From JAJZAM01 sp027391075 (lineage in GTDB: Bacteria > Actinomycetota > Acidimicrobiia > Acidimicrobiales > Palsa-688), in contig DAHYHI010000126.1 of NCBI GenBank assembly GCA_027391075.1, forward strand, positions 1 to 64,000: a DNA stretch of 64,000 nt. Reading direction: 5' to 3'. The notes beneath the pieces are model-generated. The model was not told the DNA's origin. It ran no database searches and saw only the letters and a list, made by a program, of their open reading frames with translations. Position 1 is the stretch's first letter, and each line of letters starts with the position of its first letter. Made by a program: the position numbers and the translations under genes. Positions 8,546 through 18,109 of this stretch are shown one piece after another.

Positions 8546-9844
8546 GTGTCATGGGACTTCGAGACAGACGCCGAATATCAGGAGCTCCTCGACTGGGTCG
8601 ATCAGTTCGTAGCGCACGAAGTGGAGCCACTCGACCTAGTGCTGGGAAACCCCTACGACAAGTCGGACAAACGGGCCAACGCCATCGTCCGACCGCTCCA
8701 ACAAGCGGTCAGAGACAAGGGACTGTGGGCCTGCCACCTCGGCCCGGAGTTGGGAGGGAAAGGCTACGGGCAGGTCAAGCTTGCCCTCCTAAACGAGATC
8801 CTCGGCCGGAGCAGGTGGGCGCCGTCCGTGTTTGGATGCCAAGCGCCGGACTCGGGTAACGCTGAGATCCTCGCCCATTACGGCTCTCAATCCCAGAAGG
8901 ACCGCTACCTCCAACCACTCTTGGACGGAGAGATCTCCTCGTGCTACTCGATGACCGAACCACACGCCGGAGCGGACCCGACGCTGTTTGTGACCCGGGC
9001 GCAGCGCGACGGCGACGAGTGGGTCATCAACGGCGAAAAGTGGTTCTCGTCAAACGCCCGGTTCTCGAGTTTCCTGATCGTCATGGCTGTCACCAACCCC
9101 GATGTCAGCGCCTACAACGGCATGTCTATGTTCATCGTTCCGGCTGATGCTCCAGGAGTGGAGCTCGTCCGCAACGTCGGTGTCGGCGGCGAAAGCGCCC
9201 ACGAAGGGACGCACGCCTACATGCGCTACCGGGACGTCCGGGTACCGGCCGATCACCTCCTCGGCGACGAAGGCGGGGCTTTCGTTATAGCCCAGACGAG
9301 GTTGGGAGGCGGACGAATCCACCACGCCATGCGGACGATCGCTCAGGTCAAGAAGGCTTTCGACATGATGTGCGAGCGGGCCGTTTCACGCACCACTCGC
9401 TACGGTCCTCTTGCCTCGCTGCAGATGACACAGGAACGTATCGCCGACAGCTGGATCGAAATAGAGCAGTTCCGTCTGCTGGTCCTTCGCACAGCCTGGT
9501 TGATCGACAAGCACCATGACTACAAGCGGGTCCGCAAGGACATCGCAGCGGTGAAGGTGGCGATGCCCAAGGTGTTCCACGACGTGGCTCAAAGAGCGAT
9601 GCACCTCCACGGTGCGCTGGGAGTCTCCAGCGAGATGCCTTTCGCTGCGATGCTCACGTCTGCCGAGGCGCTGGCGATAGCCGACGGGCCCACGGAAGTG
9701 CACAAGATCACGCTGGCTAACCAGCTAATGAAAGACTACAAGCCCGCCCAAGGACTGTGGCCTTCAGGGCATTTGCCAACCCGCAGAGAACAGGCGCTAG
9801 AGCGTTACGCCGACCTCCTCGAACACGAGGTAGCTCAGCTTTAG
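8546..9844 (+). CDS. Acyl-CoA dehydrogenase
   Basis: A 432-residue FAD-dependent acyl-CoA dehydrogenase that introduces an alpha-beta double bond in fatty acyl-CoA or a related thioester. The flavin- and substrate-binding signature CYSMTEPHAGADPT is present, as are INGEKWFSSNA, the VRVPADHLLG loop, and the C-terminal helical block ending in IADGPTEVHKITLANQ. Length and architecture are complete. The GTG start is well supported by GGAGGG 8 bases upstream. It ends 6 bases before the end of the convergent UPF0182 gene. Substrate chain length cannot be inferred. Confidence 0.93.
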   Translation: MSWDFETDAEYQELLDWVDQFVAHEVEPLDLVLGNPYDKSDKRANAIVRPLQQAVRDKGLWACHLGPELGGKGYGQVKLALLNEILGRSRWAPSVFGCQAPDSGNAEILAHYGSQSQKDRYLQPLLDGEISSCYSMTEPHAGADPTLFVTRAQRDGDEWVINGEKWFSSNARFSSFLIVMAVTNPDVSAYNGMSMFIVPADAPGVELVRNVGVGGESAHEGTHAYMRYRDVRVPADHLLGDEGGAFVIAQTRLGGGRIHHAMRTIAQVKKAFDMMCERAVSRTTRYGPLASLQMTQERIADSWIEIEQFRLLVLRTAWLIDKHHDYKRVRKDIAAVKVAMPKVFHDVAQRAMHLHGALGVSSEMPFAAMLTSAEALAIADGPTEVHKITLANQLMKDYKPAQGLWPSGHLPTRREQALERYADLLEHEVAQL

Positions 9845-9850
9845 ACGCTC

Positions 9851-12800
9851 TCAACCACCCGGCTTCGTCGTCGACGTAGAAGCCGACGCTGTAGTAGACG
9901 GGCTCGCCGGCGCGGTAGTCGTCGAGGTGGGCGACGACCCTGCCGCACTCGCTGGCAGCTGATTGGCCTGCTGGATTGCTAGCTTCGCCGCGTTGACGTC
10001 GGACTGGTACAGGCCGAGGTTTCCTGCTTGGAGAGCAGCTTGAGCGTTGTCGAGGTCGGAGTTGGCCTGGGCCAGCAGTGACGAAAGGCTGCTGCCGGGC
10101 GCCGGAGCAGGCACAGTCGTCGCGGCACCCGGAACCGTGGTAGCAGTCGACGACCCTGACGGCGTGGTCGACGTCGACGGCGGAATAATGGTCGGGTTCT
10201 GGGCAGCGGCGGTGTTGCAGTAGTTGCTGAAAGGCTGGCTGCCGTCAGGATTAGAAATCTGACACAGTGCGGCGTCGACAGACGCATTCGAGCTGTGGTA
10301 AGCGGTGTTGTCGTAGACGACGACGACGTCGTCCAGCGTAGGGATGTGAGCCTGTGTGGACTCCACGAAGATCGGTTCGATGTAGAGCAGCGTGTTGTCT
10401 ATCGGAACGATGTCGACCTCACCGAGCTCCACCTCAGAACCGTTCTGGTTGTACAAGGTGAGCTCCCGCGATATCGCAGCGTTGGACTTGATGGCGTTCG
10501 CTATAAGTCCCGGGCCGTCGATCGTCTCACCAGCGGGAAGCTGGTACAAGGTGAGCTGCCCGTATGTTCCAGGGTCGGACGATCCCATTATGAAGGCGGT
10601 CAGGTTCTGCGTGGAACCCGACGCGGAGATCGGAACGAACGGCGTTAGGAGCGAAAAGTTGACGCCCGTCTGCTTGGTGTCAGGCAGTGGCGCCTCGACA
10701 TACTGAGGTTGCAGGCGTGCGATCGTCGTGGTGATCTGGCCGTTAGCGCCGATGATCGTCTGGCCCACAGGAGTCGAGTTGAGCGGGCCGCTCCCAGGGT
10801 CCGGAGACACAGCCCACGCTTGAGCCTGGCTGTAGAACGCGGCCGCGTTGGTCAGATGATACGTGCCGTACATGTTCGTCTGAACCTGGAAGAGGTTCTC
10901 CGGATAACGCCAGTGGGCGGTTATCCCGGGCACGAGCTGGTCAGCCTTCGAAACATTGGTGAAGAGGCCGGGGAAGATCCTCTCGTAGACCTTGAGAATC
11001 GGGTCTCCTGTTCCCATGTCGAAGAAGTACATCTGCCCGTTGTACGCGTTCACGACTACCTTCACCGAGTTGCGCACGTAGTTGAAATTGGTCTGAAGAC
11101 CGCTGTTGAGCGGAAGGCCGTCGAGGTTCGCCTCTTGGGAGTACGGGTAGTTGTTGGTAGTCGTGTACGCGTTCAACACCCAGTACGTGCTGCCGCCGAG
11201 GACGACAGCATAGGGATTGGACCCGAACTGGAGGAACGGGGCCACCTTCTCGGCGCGCTGCACGACGTTGCGGTAGTAGAGAACTTTCGAGGCGGAGCTG
11301 ATCTGACCGGACAAGATGAAGTTCGCGTCACCGAAGCGTAAAGCGAACGCAGCCCGACGGACGATGCTCCCAGCGTCGACACCGCCCGAGCCGGAATAGT
11401 GGTTTGTCACCTGGGCGCCGGTCGTGCTCTCGTAGTCGAGCTCGGGCGTGCTGGTGTTGGCGATCACGTAACCGCCGTCGTTGGGGCTGTCGTCGAAGTA
11501 AACCTGCGAGCCTTTCTCGGTCAGCTGCAGGGTCGGGTCCGAAGCCGTGGCCGGTAGGCCCGACAGCACGAAGTTCGGGTTGCCAGAAGCCGTCACCCCC
11601 GCCTGTCCTACGGGAACAGCCACGTCCCCGTAGCCGTGGGTGTACTCCAGATGCTGGTTCACGAACCCGGAAGGCACCTGGTTGTTCAGCTCACGCACCG
11701 AGGTGATCGTGGCGGTCTCCTGTTGGGATCCGTTCACGTTCAGCGCGTAACGGTCCAGGTAGAGAGCGTTGAAGGAGTAGTAAGAACGCAGTCCCTGAAG
11801 CTTGTCTATGGTGTTGACGAGGTTGACCGAAGGGTCGAGCAGTCGGGTGTTGGCTATCGTCTGGCGGTTTACCTGCGCCTGCGGTGAGCTTCCCTGGATT
11901 TCGGAGGTAGTCACCGTCGGGCTGTAGGCGTAGCCGCCGACCACGTTGACGTTGTTGATACCGTAGGCGGTGCGTGTCGCGTCGATGTTGCGCTGGATGT
12001 AGATCGACTCTTTGGTCAACTCCGACGGGTTGACGATCAGAGACTGGTAGACCGCCGGGTAGACCGTTCCGGCCAACAGTGACACGAGCGCCCACAGGGC
12101 GACTCCGACGGTCGGGAGGACCCACCCTCGCTGGCGTATGTTCGCCAGCAGTAGCAGCGCAGCGATGACGGCGATGATCATCAGTAGGAACTTCGCTGGG
12201 GCCGAGGCGTGCACGCTCGTGGCGGTAGCACCGTTGACGATGTGTGATCGTGAAAGCACCAGCGAAAGGCGGTTGTAGTAGTAGGCGACTGCTTTGATGA
12301 GCGCTAGGACGCCGAGAAGCACCGAAAGGTGGGCTTTCACGGCAGGCTTCACCCGCTCGTAGCGCGCCTGGAGAACGATCCCGCCATTTAGGTAGTAGGA
12401 CACGGCCGTCAGGATGATCAGCACGACCGTCGCGTCGAAAGCCCATCCGATCAGAAAGTTAATGAAGGGCAATTCGAAGACGTAAAAGGACACGTCTTTG
12501 TGGAATTGTGGATCGACCACCCCAAAACTGACCTGGTAGCGGAACATGTCCCAGTTCTTCCACTGCCGATCCGCGCCGACACCTCCCAAGACGGCGAAGG
12601 CGACTGCGGCTAAGACGCGCAACCGGCCGGCTCGGGAAGCAGAAAAGTTGCGGTACCTCGCAACTAGTTCAGTCACCGGCCCCATTTCGTCGGGACGCGG
12701 CGCCAGGCGACCGGCGACAGTCAAGCTCGCAAGGATGAGCACGAAGAAGATAGCGATGAACACCACCGACAGGACGATCTCGGTAGCGATTATCGTCCGG

Positions 12801-12973
12801 AACACCGACGAGAAGTTGACCGAGTCAAACCACAAGTAGTCGGTCCACAGTATCGCCAGACCCCGCAAAGACAGCACTGCGACGATGACCAACACCGCCG
12901 CTACGACCAGTGCTATGCGCACACGTCGAGAAGCGCGCGGGATCCTACGGCTGAAGTCTTGTGGGGTACGCAT
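9851..12973 (-). CDS. UPF0182 family membrane protein
   Basis: A 1040-residue member of UPF0182 (COG1615), a large actinobacterial and cyanobacterial membrane protein family without a known function. The first third carries about seven hydrophobic helices, including the TDYLWF.S..F..VF segment typical of the family. A long extracytoplasmic domain follows (YIQRNI..TR.AYGI, GDPI...Y...FPGLF, W.YPE.LF..Q...Y..YH). The last 120 or so residues are rich in Thr, Ser, Pro and Ala and contain two Ala/Gln/Asn helices of the N-L-x-Q-A-x-x-A type. It starts with ATG 23 bases after the leftward DivIVA-domain gene. Confidence 0.93.
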   Translation of the reverse strand: MRTPQDFSRRIPRASRRVRIALVVAAVLVIVAVLSLRGLAILWTDYLWFDSVNFSSVFRTIIATEIVLSVVFIAIFFVLILASLTVAGRLAPRPDEMGPVTELVARYRNFSASRAGRLRVLAAVAFAVLGGVGADRQWKNWDMFRYQVSFGVVDPQFHKDVSFYVFELPFINFLIGWAFDATVVLIILTAVSYYLNGGIVLQARYERVKPAVKAHLSVLLGVLALIKAVAYYYNRLSLVLSRSHIVNGATATSVHASAPAKFLLMIIAVIAALLLLANIRQRGWVLPTVGVALWALVSLLAGTVYPAVYQSLIVNPSELTKESIYIQRNIDATRTAYGINNVNVVGGYAYSPTVTTSEIQGSSPQAQVNRQTIANTRLLDPSVNLVNTIDKLQGLRSYYSFNALYLDRYALNVNGSQQETATITSVRELNNQVPSGFVNQHLEYTHGYGDVAVPVGQAGVTASGNPNFVLSGLPATASDPTLQLTEKGSQVYFDDSPNDGGYVIANTSTPELDYESTTGAQVTNHYSGSGGVDAGSIVRRAAFALRFGDANFILSGQISSASKVLYYRNVVQRAEKVAPFLQFGSNPYAVVLGGSTYWVLNAYTTTNNYPYSQEANLDGLPLNSGLQTNFNYVRNSVKVVVNAYNGQMYFFDMGTGDPILKVYERIFPGLFTNVSKADQLVPGITAHWRYPENLFQVQTNMYGTYHLTNAAAFYSQAQAWAVSPDPGSGPLNSTPVGQTIIGANGQITTTIARLQPQYVEAPLPDTKQTGVNFSLLTPFVPISASGSTQNLTAFIMGSSDPGTYGQLTLYQLPAGETIDGPGLIANAIKSNAAISRELTLYNQNGSEVELGEVDIVPIDNTLLYIEPIFVESTQAHIPTLDDVVVVYDNTAYHSSNASVDAALCQISNPDGSQPFSNYCNTAAAQNPTIIPPSTSTTPSGSSTATTVPGAATTVPAPAPGSSLSSLLAQANSDLDNAQAALQAGNLGLYQSDVNAAKLAIQQANQLPASAAGSSPTSTTTAPASPSTTASASTSTTKPGG

Positions 12974-12995
12974 CGGCGACGCCGAGCCTACAGGC

Positions 12996-14945
12996 TCATA
13001 CCGCCCGTGATGCGGCGACCACCACAGGAACCAGCATGCAGCGGCAGCCTACGTGGGCGGGAGGATGCAGCTGACCGGTCGGGAACTCCTCCGGCTTGGA
13101 TAGGACTCCCGCCAGAGCGTCGTCGTCACAGTCTGGACATGCGCCATCCAAGTCGTCCACCAACCAGCGCAATCCCTCGCCGGGTGGGGTCAAGGTCCAG
13201 GTACCCCGGGCAAAGGCCGCGCAAAGGGCATCTCCCACCAGCCGTTCGATGCGCTGAGATTTCCACTCCCGGTACGCCGAGCCGATAGCTTCGACGAGGC
13301 CGTCACGTTCGTCGGGGTTTCCTTCTCCGCCCAGAACCGACTCCGCCTCGATCACCTGCTCGAGGCGTCTTCGCAGCGCTCGGACGAGACTTGCAGCGCA
13401 CGCGTCAGCGAGGTCTTCGACGTCCACGAGGGCAGAGCCAGCCTGGCCGTCGGGTTCGGGCAGTCCGAAGCTTTGCGACGCGAACGCAGCGCCCCTGCTA
13501 CCTGCTTCGACCAAAGCTGGGTCGACCATCGCCCGGTACCGCCTCAGCTGAGCCTGCTCCCGCCCCAAGAGTCGCTCTACGCTCAGGTTCCCGCTGAGGA
13601 TCCGTAGCTTGTCGAGCAGGTCATTCTGCTCGTCTTGAAGCGACCGCTTGAGAGCACGCGTCAGCTGCTGCTCCAACTCCCCTATCGCCGACTCTCGCCG
13701 CTCCAGCAGCCCCTCTTCCTCGTCGGTCAGCCCTCCTTCGATGTCTGTGGACTCGGCTACAGCTACGGTGGCGTCGTCGACGGAAACCTGATGGGAGGCG
13801 TCGACAGGCCCGCCTTGATCGTCGCCGGGTGCCGCTGACGGTATACGAAGGTCTACTGCGGCTTGTGTGCCTTGTCGGTCATCGTCACTGTCTTGCCTGT
13901 TGGCTCTTATCCGGGCGAAAAGCTCGTCCACCGCGCTAAGCGGACGTTCCGATCCCCCCGCTTCTAAGGCCTCCGGCTCGGTCGAGTCCGCAGGGACGTC
14001 GACGTCCCCTCGACCGTGGACAACTCCCCCGTCGTCGACAACTCCGCCGTCTATGTTCCCGGATACCCCGTCACTAGGATCGGGTTCGACCGTGGAATCG
14101 TCAGCTTCGAGCTCTCTGCGGTCATCGCCGAGCACCTCCGAAGAAGAGCGCATCCGACGTCCAACCGCGTCTGCCGCCGCCCGGGCCTCCGAGTCGGCCC
14201 TTGCGAGCTCGGACTGAACTTCGTCTAGAGTCCGGCGCACCAACGCATAGCTCTCGATCAGCCGCTCCCGGCCGGCACGGAGTTGCTCTATCTGGACTGA
14301 GGCGACTCGGCGGCGGCGGGCGAGATCGTCGAGGATCCGGTCACGAGTCGCATTGGCCGCCTCGACGGTCATCTCGCTATCTTGCTGAGCCTTGGCGGCT
14401 AGCGCAGCCGCCTCGGCCCGAGCGTTATCTATCGAGGCTGCTGCTTGGGCTTCGGCGTCTGCGATCAACCTGGCGGCGGCCTGCTGGGAGTCGATCGTCT
14501 CCTGTTCTGCAAGCGCTTTGGCCTCAGCGAGCATACGCTCCGCATCCTGACCGGCTTTGGCGATCAGGCTGTCAGCCTCGGCTTTCGCCTGCGCAGCGAG
14601 TCGCTCCGATTCCGCTTGCGCGGCAGCCAAACGCTCCTGGGCGTCAGCTGCGGCTTTAGCCCGAAGGTCGCTAGCCGCTGCCCGCGCGCTTCGCAGCACG
14701 CTGGCCGTCTCGTCTCCCACGGCGTCGATGAGAGCTTCCTCGTCTAGCACAGGCGGGCGTGCGGCCCGCTCCTCGGCAGAGCGCCAAGCCGACTCGAGGT
14801 GCTCGGCCCTTTCGCGCCAGGCCTTTACGTCAGCGGCGACTCGGGCCAGGAAGGCCCGTACTTCTCCGGGATCCAAGCCTCGAAAAGCAGACGTGAAGGA
14901 CTGGGCCTGGATCAACTCGGGCGTCAAAGAAGGATCAGGTCCCAT
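12996..14945 (-). CDS. DivIVA-domain coiled-coil protein with Cys-rich C-terminus
   Basis: A 649-residue protein. Residues 5-45 (LTPELIQAQSFTSAFRGLDP.EVRAFL..V) form a DivIVA/GpsB N-terminal domain, which targets curved membrane at poles and septa. A long Ala/Glu/Arg coiled coil runs to about residue 270, then an acidic, low-complexity linker, then a second helical region (about 395-590). The last 50 residues contain C603-x2-C606, then PPAH (H631) and C634-R-C636. This CPDC...PPxHxxCRC layout resembles the metal-binding end of Mu gpF/SPP1 gp7-type head morphogenesis proteins. The function of the whole is unknown; a role in polar growth or division is inference from the first domain. Confidence 0.8.
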   Translation of the reverse strand: MGPDPSLTPELIQAQSFTSAFRGLDPGEVRAFLARVAADVKAWRERAEHLESAWRSAEERAARPPVLDEEALIDAVGDETASVLRSARAAASDLRAKAAADAQERLAAAQAESERLAAQAKAEADSLIAKAGQDAERMLAEAKALAEQETIDSQQAAARLIADAEAQAAASIDNARAEAAALAAKAQQDSEMTVEAANATRDRILDDLARRRRVASVQIEQLRAGRERLIESYALVRRTLDEVQSELARADSEARAAADAVGRRMRSSSEVLGDDRRELEADDSTVEPDPSDGVSGNIDGGVVDDGGVVHGRGDVDVPADSTEPEALEAGGSERPLSAVDELFARIRANRQDSDDDRQGTQAAVDLRIPSAAPGDDQGGPVDASHQVSVDDATVAVAESTDIEGGLTDEEEGLLERRESAIGELEQQLTRALKRSLQDEQNDLLDKLRILSGNLSVERLLGREQAQLRRYRAMVDPALVEAGSRGAAFASQSFGLPEPDGQAGSALVDVEDLADACAASLVRALRRRLEQVIEAESVLGGEGNPDERDGLVEAIGSAYREWKSQRIERLVGDALCAAFARGTWTLTPPGEGLRWLVDDLDGACPDCDDDALAGVLSKPEEFPTGQLHPPAHVGCRCMLVPVVVAASRAV

Positions 14946-14993
14946 GCGTGTAGAGATTACGACCCGCTACCGCCCGGGTGGGCGATGGTCGCA

Positions 14994-16262
14994 TCAGGCC
15001 TTAGCGAGGACCGACTTGGGGATGGACCCTCCAAGGGCTTTAAGATCGTCAAGCGCCTGCGAGAGCGTCGAGACTGCGTACACTTTCATGCCTTTCGCCT
15101 CGCTTTTGGCAGCTGCGAGCTCCTGTACCGGCACGAAGAAATACTGTGCTCCGGCTTTGCGCACCGCGACAGTCTTTTGAGCCACTCCCCCTACGTCTCC
15201 TACCGCACCGCCGAGGCTTATGGTCCCCGTCGCTGCTATTCGCCTGCCCCCCGTCAGCTGCCCGTGGGTGAGCGAGTCGAGAAGCCCCAGGGTCAGGGCT
15301 AGACCGGCGGAAGGGCCGCCTATCGCCCCGACGTCTATCGACACCGGGAACGGGTAGGAGAAGCTCGCATCTGTCTGGGTAGCGACGCCGAGGAACGCTT
15401 TGTGGGGGTCGGCCGGTGTGGAGCCATTAGAGGGAACCGACGCAAGCTTTGCGCGCAGATCCACGAGTCGGGTGGACCCGTTAGAAGACGTTCGGGAGAC
15501 GGTGAGGCTGGCCGGCGAACCCGGCGCCAAGCCGGCGATCGCGGCCGCCAGCGCGGCGCTCGTCGGAGTCGGTCGTCCGTCTACCTTGGTGATGACGTCG
15601 TTGCATTCCACGCCTGCAGCCGCCGCTGCAGTTCCCGGGACCACTTCGACCACTTGGGCCCCAAGATCGGTCTCCGCAACCTTATATCCGAGGGCTCGCA
15701 AGGCTACGACCGAGGCCGCCGACTGAGCACCTTGCATCTGCTGTGTCTGCTGGCATCCCAGCTGGGAGGCCGGGGACCCCCCGAGGATCGCCTGCTTGGG
15801 ATAGAGGACCGTTGCGTCGTCCAACGAGTGCAGCAGTCCAAGCTTCGCCAGCGCGAACTCCCACGGAGTCGCCGGGCCCTCAAGTACGTCGACCATCATT
15901 ATCGAGCCGTCGACAGGCGCCGACTTGGACACCGGAATGACGATCCGGACACAGGGACGACCCCCCGGCAACGCCCAGTTCCCGCCGCCCACCGACTTGC
16001 AGTCAGGTGATGCCGACACAGTCGGCGCGGTCCCCGGGGAGATGGCGTAATACTCGCCCGCTCCGTGCAGGACGTAGACACCGAAAGCTACTATGACCGC
16101 TACTGCGACGCCTACGCCAACAGTGGTGGACCGGCGACCTCGGCGGATGCGCCTGCGCTTGGTGTCGTAGTGCTGTAGGGTAACTGAATTGGTGGTCAAG
16201 TTTGTTTTCTCCGTACGGGCCTTAACGGCGTACCGTCGCTTCACGTCGGACCAGCCTGCCAC
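14994..16262 (-). CDS. PDZ and Lon-type (S16) serine protease, YlbL family
   Basis: A 422-residue membrane-anchored protease. One transmembrane helix lies at about residues 46-64, a PDZ domain spans about 180-265 (VVPGTAAAAAGVECNDVITKVDG), and a C-terminal Lon proteolytic domain holds the catalytic dyad S318 (GGPSAGL) and K363 (AQKTVA). This is the single-pass YlbL arrangement: no ATPase domain, catalytic part outside the cytoplasm. Substrates are unknown in most species. The GTG at 16262 is the longest start; the roughly 40 basic residues before the helix may be shorter in reality. It lies 48 bases upstream of the DivIVA-domain gene and may share its transcript. Confidence 0.9.
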   Translation of the reverse strand: MAGWSDVKRRYAVKARTEKTNLTTNSVTLQHYDTKRRRIRRGRRSTTVGVGVAVAVIVAFGVYVLHGAGEYYAISPGTAPTVSASPDCKSVGGGNWALPGGRPCVRIVIPVSKSAPVDGSIMMVDVLEGPATPWEFALAKLGLLHSLDDATVLYPKQAILGGSPASQLGCQQTQQMQGAQSAASVVALRALGYKVAETDLGAQVVEVVPGTAAAAAGVECNDVITKVDGRPTPTSAALAAAIAGLAPGSPASLTVSRTSSNGSTRLVDLRAKLASVPSNGSTPADPHKAFLGVATQTDASFSYPFPVSIDVGAIGGPSAGLALTLGLLDSLTHGQLTGGRRIAATGTISLGGAVGDVGGVAQKTVAVRKAGAQYFFVPVQELAAAKSEAKGMKVYAVSTLSQALDDLKALGGSIPKSVLAKA

Positions 16263-16292
16263 GCCGAGCCGCCAAGTTTGTATGCACTCGCT

Positions 16293-16454
16293 ATGACACG
16301 ACCGAGTCCCACCGTTCGCAGGGTGTTGAGAGCGATCGAATCGGCGACGGTCCTGATCTTTATTGTCGCCCTTCTCGGCGTGCTCCTAGCCGGAGCCTTG
16401 GGCGGGGCCGTCTACGGGTTGTCGAAGTTGCTGCATCACCTTGCTTCCCAGTGA
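16293..16454 (+). CDS. Small single-pass membrane protein, 53 residues
   Basis: ATG at 16293 to TGA at 16452. The product starts MTRPSPTVRRVLRAIESAT, has one hydrophobic helix (VLIFIVALLGVLLAGALGGAVYGL) and a short Lys/His tail. It is supported by position: it begins 30 bases from the divergent protease gene, and its stop overlaps the GTG of the HEAT-repeat gene as GTGA, the usual sign of translational coupling. Positive residues before the helix suggest the N-terminus stays inside. No family is recognised. It may anchor or regulate the HEAT-repeat protein, but that is inference. Confidence 0.65.
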   Translation: MTRPSPTVRRVLRAIESATVLIFIVALLGVLLAGALGGAVYGLSKLLHHLASQ

Positions 16455-17212
16455 CAGCACCTCGTACGCCTAGCTTTGCAGCGGTCCGAGCTACCGCAGA
16501 CGGACCTTCGAGCTCGACGATACTGCGTAGGCGCATCGCCTCCGTCGCAGGCCATATCGAAGACGAGCAAGCCGCTCGACGGGCTTTCGACGACCCTGAG
16601 GCTCCGGTACGCGCCAGCGGGCTTGTGGCCCTGATCCGCATGAAGAGACTCACCAAGCTTGACTTCCACACAGCCCTGGCCGACGAGTCACCTCTGCTTC
16701 GAAGTCGACTCTGCGAGACAGCCGGGTTGATCTCCGCCGCTGAACCGCAACCTGCCACCACTAGGCACGACCGCGTGCCACCTAGCCAAGAGGATGTCCT
16801 CGCCGGTCTGAGTCGCCTGCTAGATGACCCGGTTCCCGCTGTAGTAGAGGCAGCTTGTTTCGGGATCGGCGAGGCCACCACCGCATCGTCGGGGGACGAT
16901 GCCGAGCCCGCCACGGACGAGTTGGTCTCGAAACTCTCTCAAATATCTCGTAATCATCCAGATCTCCTCTGCAGGGAGTCTGCCGTCGCCGCCCTCGGTT
17001 CCATCGGCGCTCCCGATGGGCTGAGCGCCGTGATCGAGGCTATGGGAGGCAAGCCCGCCCTACGACGCCGAGCGATCGTCGCCTTGGCCGCTTTCGACCA
17101 CGCCGAAGCCTCCGCCGCTGTCGAGCGCGCCCTTTCAGACAGGGACTGGCAAGTCCGCCAGGCCGCCGAGGACCTCTGTGATAGCCCTCGGGACAGCCCG
17201 GCACCAAGTTGA
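16451..17212 (+). CDS. HEAT-repeat protein
   Basis: A 253-residue protein built of HEAT-like helical repeats of about 30 residues. Typical units are A..AFDDPEAPVRASGLVALIRM, RLLDDPVPAVVEAACFGIGEA, LCRESAVAALGSIGAPDGL, LRRRAIVALAAFD and ALSDRDWQVRQAAEDL. Such proteins are scaffolds for protein-protein contacts; no catalytic motif is visible. It overlaps the upstream 53-residue membrane protein gene by 4 bases and depends on it for a start context. The partner is not known. Confidence 0.8.
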   Translation: MTAPRTPSFAAVRATADGPSSSTILRRRIASVAGHIEDEQAARRAFDDPEAPVRASGLVALIRMKRLTKLDFHTALADESPLLRSRLCETAGLISAAEPQPATTRHDRVPPSQEDVLAGLSRLLDDPVPAVVEAACFGIGEATTASSGDDAEPATDELVSKLSQISRNHPDLLCRESAVAALGSIGAPDGLSAVIEAMGGKPALRRRAIVALAAFDHAEASAAVERALSDRDWQVRQAAEDLCDSPRDSPAPS

Positions 17213-17295
17213 GAGCGCACCAGTTCCCAAGCATTTCACCTGAGGTTCTCCTTCCATTCACCTCCTGTCGCTTCGATCCCGCTAGACCGTAGGAT

Positions 17296-18075
17296 GTGGA
17301 AACGAAACTGAGCAGCCAAGCCACGACAGCGGGGAATCGCTCGTTGCGACTTGAAGGAGCCGTCAACTTCAGGGATCTCGGCGGCCTCGCAACGCGCGAC
17401 GGGCGCGTAACGGCAAGAGGGATCCTCTTCAGGGGCGACAGTCCCCGCTACCTGACCGAGCGGGACACGGACACCTTCGAACGGATCGGCCTTCGGACGG
17501 TAATAGACTTGCGCTCGGAGACCGAACGCGGCCGGGATTCTTCGCGTCCCTTGGCTTCGTGCGTCCCGCTGATGCTGCACATCCCGATGCAGTACGCCCC
17601 CGACTCGGACGACTCCGGTACCTACGTGGTGCCAGAGGGGGTCTCGTCTCTGGAGGATTTATACGTCGCCTACCTGCGCCACAGCGGGCAAGCTATCGCT
17701 AGGACCTTCTCAGTGCTCGCCGACCCCAAGACGATGCCGGCCCTGATCCACTGCGCCGCCGGAAAGGACCGCACCGGCCTGATCGCTGCTCTGGTCCTAA
17801 GCAGTGTCGGCGTCGAAGACGACCTGATCGCCGGCGATTACGAGGCGACGTCGATCAACATACCGTCGCTTATAGCCCTACTCGAACAGGCTGATCCCAT
17901 AGCCGGAGATCACCTAAGCCACCTAGACCCCGAGCTGCTACGCGCCGACCGTCGCACGATCCTCTCGACCCTCAACTGGCTGCGATCGACCTACGGCTCG
18001 GTGGACGGCTATCTCAAGTTCTGCGGTGTAGCGAACGATGACGTGGCCGTGCTGAGACACCGCCTCGTGGGCTGA
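17296..18075 (+). CDS. Tyrosine phosphatase (PTP/dual-specificity-like)
   Basis: A 259-residue protein-tyrosine-phosphatase-fold enzyme of the Y_phosphatase3 group, like mycobacterial PtpB. The signature loop is HC153-A-A-G-K-D-R159-T-G, so the nucleophilic Cys and phosphate-binding Arg are both present. The N-terminal NFRDLGG and LFRGDSP..LTERD blocks and VIDLRSETER are diagnostic. PtpB-type enzymes hydrolyse phosphotyrosine and, in some cases, phosphoinositides. No signal peptide is visible. The GTG start follows a GGA a few bases upstream. It is convergent with the second mreB gene. Confidence 0.92.
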   Translation: METKLSSQATTAGNRSLRLEGAVNFRDLGGLATRDGRVTARGILFRGDSPRYLTERDTDTFERIGLRTVIDLRSETERGRDSSRPLASCVPLMLHIPMQYAPDSDDSGTYVVPEGVSSLEDLYVAYLRHSGQAIARTFSVLADPKTMPALIHCAAGKDRTGLIAALVLSSVGVEDDLIAGDYEATSINIPSLIALLEQADPIAGDHLSHLDPELLRADRRTILSTLNWLRSTYGSVDGYLKFCGVANDDVAVLRHRLVG

Positions 18076-18109
18076 GCAGGCTCGCACCTCGTTCTCCGGT
18101 GTGACGCCG

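Noticed and set aside
10709..11341. A 210-residue plus-strand frame opposite the UPF0182 gene
   Set aside because: The UPF0182 protein is unmistakable on the other strand; the composition here is a mirror of it.
12996..14945. A prophage remnant, suggested by the CRC motif
   Set aside because: No portal, terminase, capsid or integrase gene lies nearby; the surrounding genes are all chromosomal.
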